From CBFIHN01 sp965662575 (GTDB lineage Bacteria > Pseudomonadota > Gammaproteobacteria > Francisellales > CACEW01): a DNA stretch of 56,736 nucleotides. This document shows positions 50,582 to 56,736 of the stretch, one piece after another. The notes beneath the pieces were generated by a model, which made no database searches, was not told where the DNA came from, and saw only the letters and a program-made list of their open reading frames with translations. The stretch lies in the NCBI GenBank assembly GCA_965662575.1, contig CBFIHN010000005.1, positions 1-56,736 on the forward strand, in the 5' to 3' direction. Each line of letters opens with the position of its first letter. The stretch's first letter is position 1. Position numbers and translations under genes: made by a program.

Positions 50582-50658
50582 TGGGGTGAGTGACGGGACT
50601 TGAACCCGCGACAACTGGAATCACAATCCAGGGCTCTACCAACTGAGCTACACCCACC
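50582..50658 (-). tRNA. tRNA-His (anticodon GTG)
   Basis: The 77-nt gene, on the minus strand, begins GGTGGGTG with the extra 5' G pairing with C73, an identity element of tRNA-His. The anticodon loop contains GTG (GGATTGTGATTCC). CCA is encoded. It lies 55 bp from the IS1 remnant and downstream of tRNA-Pro. Confidence 0.96.
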
Positions 50659-50703
50659 ATTCAAGATGCTAGAGACTAGTGGCTAGAAACTAGATGGTTG
50701 AGA

Positions 50704-50780
50704 TGGTCGGGGTAGAGAGATTTGAACTCCCGACATCCTGCTCCCAAAGCAGGCGCGCTACCAGACTGCGCTATACCCCG
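50704..50780 (-). tRNA. tRNA-Pro (anticodon TGG)
   Basis: The 77-nt minus-strand gene begins CGGGGTATAGCGCAG, with C1 as usual in bacterial tRNA-Pro. The anticodon stem CTGCT/AGCAG encloses a loop with TGG. CCA is encoded. It is transcribed first, from the promoter at 50791-50819, with tRNA-His after it. Confidence 0.96.
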
Positions 50781-50790
50781 AACGTGCGGA

Positions 50791-50819
50791 ATCATAGCGA
50801 TTTATCTGATAGCTGTCAA
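50791..50819 (-). promoter_or_regulatory. Sigma-70 promoter of the tRNA-Pro/tRNA-His pair
   Basis: On the minus strand a perfect TTGACA (50814-50819) and TATGAT (50791-50796) are 17 bp apart, about 10 bp upstream of the tRNA-Pro 5' end. Confidence 0.88.
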
Positions 50820-50910
50820 GTTTGGCGGCGCTCAAGCGTGCTGGTGTGGTTTACTTCTTGGCGGTGAAAGTATTGGAAGTTGAACAAGAGGCTTGATTGC
50901 ACTAGGCGAG

Positions 50911-52140
50911 TTAGTCCGCGCTCTCTTTTTGATAAAAATTGACCAATGGTTGATCGAGTGTTTTGGCCGTATTAGTGGCTGATTCGTTTAACACGTTTTC
51001 TAATGGTTGATGCCACGGCAATGATTGGTGATGAGCATCGTCTTGAGCAGGCAGGAACCATTGAAGCTTTTGATAAAGTTGGTAGAGTGTTACTTCATGT
51101 AAATCGCAGTTTAGAACATAAATATCTTTGTCGGTACTGTAGATTAGAGATTCACGCATGAGTGCATCTAAAGCGATTTCCATTGTGTCAACGTGGCAAT
51201 GTGGCTCTAGCACCAAGAGCTGTTCTAGCGATCTTTGTTGACCCTGATGCTGTGCTTCCCATAGGCGGCCTAGTAATCGATAAGCAATAATAAAAGCAGA
51301 GCATTGTGTTGTACTGCGTTTAGCCTGCTGAAAGCGCAAGCCATTAACAACCAATGCACCAACTAGAAAAATTATCCAGGAAATATAGAGCCATAATAAA
51401 AAAATGGGAATGGTTGCCAAAGCACCATAGAGTAAGCGATAAGTTGGAAAATAAACAATATAAAAAGCAAAAACACGTTTGGCCAGTTCAAATAAAATGG
51501 TTGCAGTTAGTGCACCAATTGCTGCGTGTTTCAAGCTGACTTTGCAATGGGGTACCAACGTATAGATCAGTAAAAAGGCAATACACTCACAAGCCCAGGG
51601 TAGGGCCCACAGTAATTGTTGTGCGCCATCTAAATCAAATCCTTGCAACCAGGTTATTGACCCCAAATAAGAACTTAAAAATAAACTCGCACCGAGCAGC
51701 AGTGGCCCTAGAGTCAGCATACACCAATAGAGTAAAATTGACCCAGTGAATTGGCGACGGTAACGAATGTTCCAGAGTTCGTTTAGGGTTTGTTCAATTG
51801 TTAGCATCATCATTATTGCGGTGATAAATAAAAATAGGAAACTGAGAATAGGGAGTTCACGTGCTTGTTGTTCAAATGCTAATAGATGTCTTTGCACAAC
51901 CTCACTGGCGCTTGGTACAAAGTTATGAAACACAAAGTGTTGTACTTCTTGGGAGATACCTTGAAATGCTGGTAATAAGCGCAGCCCAGCAAAAACTACA
52001 ACAGTCAGTGGTACGATCGCCAGTAGGCTGGTAAAAGTCAGTGCTGAAGCACGCATTAAACAGCGCTCTTGCATAAATTTACTGCCTATCCATTGCAAAA
52101 AGTGAGAAAGCCGCGTTAAATACTCGTGTGGTTTAGACAT
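50911..52140 (-). CDS. yihY: YihY/BrkB family inner-membrane protein
   Basis: The 409-residue protein has six transmembrane segments within residues 30-280 (ASALTFTSLLAIVPLTVVVF, then FLFLFITAIMMMLTIEQTLN and the AIGALTATILFELAKRVFAFY block, and LYGALATIPIFLLWLYISWI). The domain was once called RNase BN, a label now withdrawn; function is unknown. A cytosolic C-terminal winged-helix-like extension of about 120 residues (REHxx: SLEQLLVLEPHCHVDTMEI) makes it longer than E. coli YihY (290) and like the pseudomonad form. It is divergent from wrbA, 17 bp apart. Confidence 0.88.
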   Translation of the reverse strand: MSKPHEYLTRLSHFLQWIGSKFMQERCLMRASALTFTSLLAIVPLTVVVFAGLRLLPAFQGISQEVQHFVFHNFVPSASEVVQRHLLAFEQQARELPILSFLFLFITAIMMMLTIEQTLNELWNIRYRRQFTGSILLYWCMLTLGPLLLGASLFLSSYLGSITWLQGFDLDGAQQLLWALPWACECIAFLLIYTLVPHCKVSLKHAAIGALTATILFELAKRVFAFYIVYFPTYRLLYGALATIPIFLLWLYISWIIFLVGALVVNGLRFQQAKRSTTQCSAFIIAYRLLGRLWEAQHQGQQRSLEQLLVLEPHCHVDTMEIALDALMRESLIYSTDKDIYVLNCDLHEVTLYQLYQKLQWFLPAQDDAHHQSLPWHQPLENVLNESATNTAKTLDQPLVNFYQKESAD

Positions 52141-52157
52141 ACTTTAGTTAGGAAGAA

Positions 52158-52748
52158 ATGATGTATATATTGGTTCTATATTACAGCCGTCATGGTGCTA
52201 CTGCTAGTATGGCACAACAAGTAGCTCGTGGTGTCTCACAAGTTGACGGGATTGAGGTCGTCGTTCGGACTGTTCCTGCAGTCTCAAATCAGTGCGAAGC
52301 AATCGAAAATCCAATCCCTGAGTCTGGTGATTTATATGCAACGCTTGATGATCTGAAAAATTGTGCCGGCTTGGTGCTTGGGAGTCCAACGCGTTTTGGT
52401 AATATGGCAGCCCCAATGAAATACTTTTTAGATTCAACCAGCACTTTATGGGCTAATGGTGATCTAATTAATAAGCCTGCAGGATTATTTACCTCAACAG
52501 GTAGTTTGCATGGTGGTCAAGAAACAACGCTCATTAGCATGATGATGCCGCTGCTTCATCACGGTATGGTCATCGCCGGTTTGCCCTATAGTGAACCTGA
52601 ACTCATGGTTAGTAAAACAGGTGGAACACCTTATGGTGCTAGCCATTTGGCTGGAGCTAATAGTGATTTGCCCTTGGTTGAGGAAGAAAAAAAACTTTGT
52701 CGCGCCTTGGGTAAGCGTGTTGCGCAGCTGGCCATTAAGTTAGCATGA
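52158..52748 (+). CDS. wrbA: NAD(P)H:quinone oxidoreductase, WrbA type
   Basis: WrbA is a flavodoxin-like FMN enzyme that makes two-electron reductions of quinones and so limits oxidative stress. The 196 residues show the FMN loop LYYSRHGATASMAQQVARGV at the N-terminus, GSPTRFGNMAAPMKYFLDS, and TGSLHGGQETTLISMMMPLL. The ATG overlap with maf at its stop (ATGA) indicates a wrbA-maf-mvaD operon. It is divergent from yihY. Confidence 0.93.
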   Translation: MMYILVLYYSRHGATASMAQQVARGVSQVDGIEVVVRTVPAVSNQCEAIENPIPESGDLYATLDDLKNCAGLVLGSPTRFGNMAAPMKYFLDSTSTLWANGDLINKPAGLFTSTGSLHGGQETTLISMMMPLLHHGMVIAGLPYSEPELMVSKTGGTPYGASHLAGANSDLPLVEEEKKLCRALGKRVAQLAIKLA

Positions 52749-53329
52749 AGTTAATCAAGTCTTTAGTTCTTGGGTCCAGTTCGCCCGGGCGTGCAAGTGT
52801 TCTGCGCAAACTCAATATACCATTTGAATGTGTTTCACCAGATATTGATGAAACACCGAGACGTGATGAAGTAGCACCTGAGCTGGTTCAGCGGTTGAGT
52901 CTAGAAAAAGCCCAAGCCGTTGCAAAAAAATGTCCCCAATCGGTGATTATTGCCTCAGATCAGGTCGGTGTTATTGGCGGCAAAATTTGTGGTAAACCCA
53001 AAACGCATCAGCGCGCCGTGTCTTTTTTGCAGCAGTCAAGCGGTAAAGTGTTGTTTTTTTATACAGGCCTGTGCGTTTATGATGCCAGTCATCACACATA
53101 TCAGCTAGCTTTAGACACTGTTGAGGTCAAAGTACGTAAGCTCTCTACGGGGGCGATCGAATACTATTTACAATCGGAGAAGCCTTATCAATGTGCTGGT
53201 GGCTTTCAGGTTGAAGGCTATGGTATTAGTTTATTTGAGTTTATCCGAAGTGAAGACCCCAACACGTTGATTGGTTTGCCATTGATTAAAACAGTTACTC
53301 TATTAAAGCAGTATGAGGAGTGTGAGTGA
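52745..53329 (+). CDS. maf: Maf-like nucleoside triphosphate pyrophosphatase
   Basis: The product cleaves non-canonical or pyrimidine NTPs (m7GTP or dTTP/UTP type); some homologues affect septation. The 194-residue protein has the Maf N-terminal motif LGSSSPGRASVLRKL, the catalytic ASDQVG region and KPKTHQRAV. The pattern DEVAPELVQRLSLEKA follows YceF more than YhdE. It is coupled to wrbA by ATGA and to mvaD by GTGA. Confidence 0.92.
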   Translation: MKLIKSLVLGSSSPGRASVLRKLNIPFECVSPDIDETPRRDEVAPELVQRLSLEKAQAVAKKCPQSVIIASDQVGVIGGKICGKPKTHQRAVSFLQQSSGKVLFFYTGLCVYDASHHTYQLALDTVEVKVRKLSTGAIEYYLQSEKPYQCAGGFQVEGYGISLFEFIRSEDPNTLIGLPLIKTVTLLKQYEECE

Positions 53330-54315
53330 TATTTGCCCGTGAGTTATGTGTAGCTGATATACTGAAAAACTGTGCCACTGAGCCCTCAGTTGAGCAAGCA
53401 ACAGCATTTGCCCCGAGTAATATTGCTTTAGTTAAATACTGGGGTAAGCGCGATAGTAATTTGAACCTGCCGATGACAGATAGTTTATCGATATCCTTGA
53501 ATGACCGTGGTGCAACAACCACTATCTCGGTGGTCAAGTCATCGGAAGACCAGGTGCTGTTAAATGGAGAAATGGTTGATAAGAAGGAACAGTTCTATCA
53601 GCGATTGGTTGATTTTTTAGCATTATTTCGCCATCAAACAGGTCACTATTATCGTGTGGAAACGAATATGAATTTGCCGGTGGCTGCTGGTTTAGCCTCG
53701 TCAGCTTGCGGTTTTGCAGCTGTGGTTAAGGCCTTAGATCAGCTTTACCAATGGCAATTATCAACACGAGCGTTGTCAATATTGGCCAGAATGGGCAGTG
53801 GTAGTGCAGCGCGCTCAATTGAAACAGGCTTTGTTTATTGGCATGCTGGCCGGCGTGAGGATGGGCAAGATAGTTACGCGGAGAAATTACAGTTCGTTTG
53901 GCCTGATCTATCTGTTGGCTTACTGATTGTCACTAAGCAACCAAAGCCTATTGATTCGCGTACGGCCATGCAGCGGACAGTTGATACTGCCGCACTTTAC
54001 CAGGCGTGGCCACAACAAGTTGCACAAGATATGGTGTCGATGCAAGCCGCCATTAGAAATAGAGATTTTGATTTACTTGGCAAGACGGCAGAAAATAATG
54101 CGTTGGCAATGCATGCAACTATGCAAGCCAGTTGGCCACCTATTGTATATAGTCATGCGCGAACACATCAGGCCATGCAGCAAGTTTGGCAACTACGTGA
54201 TCAAGGTATTGCTGTCTATTTTACCCAAGATGCTGGTCCAAACTTAAAACTACTGTTTTTAAATGAGCATCTTGATGCAGTCAAAGACACATTTGCTGAT
54301 TTGGAATGTTGCTAG
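53326..54315 (+). CDS. mvaD: Diphosphomevalonate decarboxylase
   Basis: MvaD converts mevalonate 5-diphosphate to isopentenyl diphosphate, ending the mevalonate pathway. The 329-residue GHMP-fold protein shows APSNIALVKYWGKRD, the ATP-binding LPVAAGLASSACGFAA and the catalytic ARMGSGSAARSIETGFVYW blocks. It begins with GTG, overlapping the maf stop as GTGA. Most gamma-proteobacteria use the MEP pathway, but Coxiella and Legionella relatives use mevalonate. The other mva genes lie outside the window. Confidence 0.95.
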   Translation: MIFARELCVADILKNCATEPSVEQATAFAPSNIALVKYWGKRDSNLNLPMTDSLSISLNDRGATTTISVVKSSEDQVLLNGEMVDKKEQFYQRLVDFLALFRHQTGHYYRVETNMNLPVAAGLASSACGFAAVVKALDQLYQWQLSTRALSILARMGSGSAARSIETGFVYWHAGRREDGQDSYAEKLQFVWPDLSVGLLIVTKQPKPIDSRTAMQRTVDTAALYQAWPQQVAQDMVSMQAAIRNRDFDLLGKTAENNALAMHATMQASWPPIVYSHARTHQAMQQVWQLRDQGIAVYFTQDAGPNLKLLFLNEHLDAVKDTFADLECC

Positions 54316-54370
54316 ACATGATTTTGGTTGGCAAATTAGGAAACATGATGTTTTTAACGTGCTCAGCCGT

Positions 54371-54376
54371 TATAAT
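54371..54376 (+). promoter_or_regulatory. -10 element of the lpd promoter
   Basis: A perfect TATAAT lies 35 bp before the lpd ATG, just after the mvaD stop. The -35 is weak (T-rich). It fits separate transcription of lpd. Confidence 0.5.
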
Positions 54377-54410
54377 ATCTAACTTAAATTTTTAATTTTA
54401 GGAGAGCCAA

Positions 54411-55829
54411 ATGGCAGATATCAAGACTGAAGTCGTTGTTTTAGGTAGTGGTCCTGGTGGATACACCGCAGCCTTTCGTGCAGCGGATTTGGGGAAAAAA
54501 GTTGTGCTAATTGAGCGTTATGATTCAATTGGTGGCGTGTGCTTGAATGTTGGATGTATTCCGTCAAAAGCCCTGTTGCACACAGCAAAGGTACTTGATG
54601 ACGCTAAGGCAATGAAAGACCATGGTGTTGACTTTGGAAAACCTAACGTCGATGTGGCAAAAATTGCTGCTTGGAAAGATGGCGTGGTGAATCGCTTGAC
54701 GGGGGGACTAAAAGCGCTAGCCAAACAACGTCAAGTTGAGGTTGTTCATGGTTATGGTCGTTTTACGTCCGCAAATCAAATTGAAGTGGAAGCAGACGAT
54801 GGCAAAAAAACTCAGGTAGCATTTGATGCCGCAATTATTGCGGCAGGCTCTCAGCCAGTCAAATTGCCATTTATACCAGAAGATGAGCGTATTTTTGATT
54901 CAACCGGTGCGTTGACACTAAAACAAGTGCCCAAAAAAATGCTTGTTTTAGGTGGTGGTATTATTGGTCTTGAAATGGCGACAGTTTATCATCAGTTTGG
55001 TAGCCAGATTGATGTGGTTGAGTTTATGCCGCAGCTAATGAATGGTGCAGATAAAGATCTTGCGAAGATTTACCAAAAATGGGTAGCTAAGCGTTATAAC
55101 AATATTATGCTCGAAACCAAGGTGGTTAAAGTTGAGGCGAAGAAAGAGGGTGTTTATGTCACGTTTGAAGGCAAAAATGCGCCAGACAAGCCGGTGAAAT
55201 ATGATGGGGTTTTAGTCGCCGTTGGGCGTACACCAAATGGACATAAGCTGGATGCCGATAAAGCGGGTGTTCATGTGGATGAACGTGGTTTTATCCCAGT
55301 TGATAAACAGCAGCGGACTAACGTAGCGCATATTTTTGCTATTGGTGATATTGTTGGTCAACCCATGTTAGCGCATAAAGCCGTGCCAGAAGGTAAAATT
55401 GCCGCTGAGGTCATTGCTGGCAAGAAACATTATTTTGAGCCTGCCTGTATTCCTTCTGTTGCTTATACTGACCCTGAAGTGGCTTGGGTTGGCATGACAG
55501 AAATTCAAGCTAAAGAACAAGGTGTTAAATATGGTAAGGGCTCATTCCCTTGGGCGGCGAGTGGTCGTTCATTAAGCTTAGGCCGGGATGAAGGGATGAC
55601 CAAAGTGTTATTTGACGAAGAAACGGGTCGTCTTATCGGTGCAGGGATTATTGGTCCACATGCTGGTGATTTGATTGCTGAAGCTGGTTTGGCAATTGAA
55701 ATGGGTTGTGATGCTGAGGATATTTCCTTGACCATTCACCCGCATCCAACTCTATCTGAAACTGTTGCAATGGCAACTGAGGCTTTTGAAGGGACGATTA
55801 CCGATCTTTATCTGCCTAAAAAGAAATAA
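54411..55829 (+). CDS. lpd: Dihydrolipoyl dehydrogenase
   Basis: This is the E3/L component of the 2-oxoacid dehydrogenase complexes and of the glycine cleavage system; it reoxidises dihydrolipoamide with NAD+ through FAD and a Cys pair. The 472 residues contain VVVLGSGPGGYTAAFRAADL, the redox-active GGVCLNVGCIPSKALLHTA, the NAD-binding GGGIIGLEMATVYHQFG and the C-terminal HPHPTLSE with the catalytic His. AGGAGAGCC lies before the ATG. It stands alone here; aceE, aceF and the odh genes are not adjacent. It would supply the L protein for the gcv operon at 31111-35420. Confidence 0.97.
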   Translation: MADIKTEVVVLGSGPGGYTAAFRAADLGKKVVLIERYDSIGGVCLNVGCIPSKALLHTAKVLDDAKAMKDHGVDFGKPNVDVAKIAAWKDGVVNRLTGGLKALAKQRQVEVVHGYGRFTSANQIEVEADDGKKTQVAFDAAIIAAGSQPVKLPFIPEDERIFDSTGALTLKQVPKKMLVLGGGIIGLEMATVYHQFGSQIDVVEFMPQLMNGADKDLAKIYQKWVAKRYNNIMLETKVVKVEAKKEGVYVTFEGKNAPDKPVKYDGVLVAVGRTPNGHKLDADKAGVHVDERGFIPVDKQQRTNVAHIFAIGDIVGQPMLAHKAVPEGKIAAEVIAGKKHYFEPACIPSVAYTDPEVAWVGMTEIQAKEQGVKYGKGSFPWAASGRSLSLGRDEGMTKVLFDEETGRLIGAGIIGPHAGDLIAEAGLAIEMGCDAEDISLTIHPHPTLSETVAMATEAFEGTITDLYLPKKK

Positions 55830-55905
55830 GGAGAAATTTATATCCTGAATCAGTAGGCTATGTGGTTAGCTGAACAGATGTACCTCACTTCATTTCCAGT
55901 AATGA

Positions 55906-55934
55906 GATGTCATTCCTGTAGGGGGGATGACATC
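55906..55934 (+). terminator. Hairpins downstream of lpd (possible terminator region)
   Basis: GATGTCAT (55906-55913) pairs perfectly with ATGACATC (55927-55934). A looser second hairpin with AATATCTT and AAGATAATATTTT follows at about 55949-55975, ending in a short T-run. Together they could end the lpd transcript. The rest of 55835-56084 holds nothing else recognised. Confidence 0.45.
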
Positions 55935-56084
55935 TTGATTCTAGGAATAATATCTTGTCTTTGAAGATAATATTTTGTCGAGCATGACTCATGTCAGTTG
56001 AGTATTCATCGATGCAAGTGCTTCTTCTGTTGGGCTTGCAAAATAATAAGGCAGTAACGAGTGTTTATTGATGACCATTGAATA

Positions 56085-56736
56085 ATGAGAAAATTCTTAG
56101 CGCTATTATTCTGTTTGGTTTTCATTGCAGATGGTTTTTCTGGCCAGTTGTTGGGTGCTCGGGTTGTGAATAAGATTGGGGACTTGGTGGAGCAGTCTGA
56201 CGGTGCGGGAGTGAGTAGTCACGGTGTTTTCCATGTTGGTGGGGTGTTAAAAAAAGGGGTTGACCCTCAAGGGAGTATCAGTTCAGGGCAGTTTAGTCAG
56301 CTGGGGCAGTTGATCAGTAGTGAGGTTGCAAATGGATTGTCGTTAGGGCTGGTTTCGCAGGCTAATCATTACACTTATGACCCAAATAGTCACCGTTTGC
56401 GTTCTGTCAGTAACGAGGTTTCCAGCGAGCATTTTTCTTACTTGGTTGGTGGGCGCAGTAGCGATGTTCGTATGACAAGGGCGAGTGGTACCTATGGCTA
56501 TCATCAGCAGTTTGATCCTTATGGCGGACAGCTGTTGCGTTGGTCTGATAATAATAAACAGGGTGTGAAGAGTGTAGGTCAAGTTAAGGTAATTCATTAT
56601 AGTCCACTTGGTGCTAACCAAATACATTGTCTGGATCATCATCGAGATCAGCAAACGATTAAAATGAGTCGAGATGTTTATGGTCGTATCGTAAAAGTAG
56701 GGCGAGTTGGTGGTATTGCTAAGAGGCTGTCCTACA
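56085..56736 (+). CDS. Secreted YD/RHS-repeat-like protein, 5' part only
   Basis: From the ATG at 56085 the frame stays open for 217 codons to the window edge. The first 20 residues (MRKFLALLFCLVFIADGFSG) form a signal peptide. Further on, YTYDPNSHRLRSV, FDPYGGQLLRW and RDVYGRIVKVGR are the Y-D/x-x-G-R pattern of YD repeats found in RHS/teneurin-type polymorphic toxins and cell-surface proteins. No clear Shine-Dalgarno sequence is present. Because the rest lies beyond the window, a C-terminal toxin domain or an immunity partner cannot be judged. The signal-peptide form suggests Sec export rather than T6SS loading. Confidence 0.72.
   Translation, partial: MRKFLALLFCLVFIADGFSGQLLGARVVNKIGDLVEQSDGAGVSSHGVFHVGGVLKKGVDPQGSISSGQFSQLGQLISSEVANGLSLGLVSQANHYTYDPNSHRLRSVSNEVSSEHFSYLVGGRSSDVRMTRASGTYGYHQQFDPYGGQLLRWSDNNKQGVKSVGQVKVIHYSPLGANQIHCLDHHRDQQTIKMSRDVYGRIVKVGRVGGIAKRLSY

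Noticed and set aside
50365..50614. Open frames on both strands over the IS1 left end and tRNA-His
   Set aside because: They overlap the IS1 remnant and the tRNA gene and have no family-like sequence.
56343..56654. Minus-strand frame of 103 codons
   Set aside because: It is antisense to the signal-peptide/YD-repeat gene, which has a much better protein pattern.

Overview
The window is chromosomal DNA of a gamma-proteobacterium of moderate G+C. The rpsU-yqeY-dnaG-rpoD block, yceD-rpmF-plsX-fabH-fabD-fabG, clpS/clpA, dksA-pcnB, mnmG and a split-subunit glycine cleavage operon all fit that class. A diphosphomevalonate decarboxylase, which most gamma-proteobacteria lack but the Coxiella/Legionella side has, together with a 1451-residue unrecognised protein and several secreted unknowns, suggests a host-associated lineage near Legionellales or Piscirickettsiaceae. 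That placement is inference; there is no rRNA gene here to test it.

Layout. 1-1002: right end of an integrated element, with a truncated tyrosine recombinase and a displaced tRNA-Leu 3' end. 1003-2400: small accessory genes (a HicB-like/Cdd1 fusion and a winged-helix protein) around a ladder of five 10-bp repeats. 2417-4770: proBA. 4781-4925: a 145-bp transposon-like repeat, seen again inverted at 35558-35704 and as a fragment at 36311-36348. 4967-9322: the giant unknown protein. 9490-13510: a cfa-EVE-MFS-amino acid permease operon on the minus strand. 13612-15335: a PfkB kinase coupled to a secreted Cys-containing protein. 15437-15579: a long palindrome. 15671-24896: mtaD, yceD-rpmF-plsX-fabHDG (no acpP), dksA, pcnB, pgi. 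24929-27202: a secreted protein of about 14-15 beta-propeller-like repeats, divergent from an S24-type regulator and plsC. 28883-31085: mnmG and a short MGMT-like protein. 31111-35420: gcvT-gcvH-gcvPA-gcvPB. 35736-36688: hpt and tRNA-Ala, -Glu, -Arg. 36836-39151: a FecCD-type permease, its ATPase and a secreted phospholipase D-like nuclease. 39222-43624: a small FtsN-like protein, dcd, mrp, clpA, clpS. 43794-48282: rpsU-yqeY-dnaG-rpoD. 48533-50780: tRNA-Arg, an MFS transporter, a decayed IS1-family element, tRNA-His and tRNA-Pro. 50911-55829: yihY, wrbA-maf-mvaD, lpd. 56085-end: the start of a secreted YD/RHS-like protein.

Most of the window is housekeeping: proline synthesis, phospholipid and fatty acid initiation, one-carbon supply from glycine, purine salvage, dNTP balance, N-end-rule proteolysis and replication/transcription initiation. 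The accessory interest is in the left-end island, the giant protein, the double-propeller protein with its neighbouring regulator, the ABC-PLD operon, the inverted-repeat elements and the YD-repeat gene at the right edge. No CRISPR array, rRNA operon or glycine riboswitch was seen.
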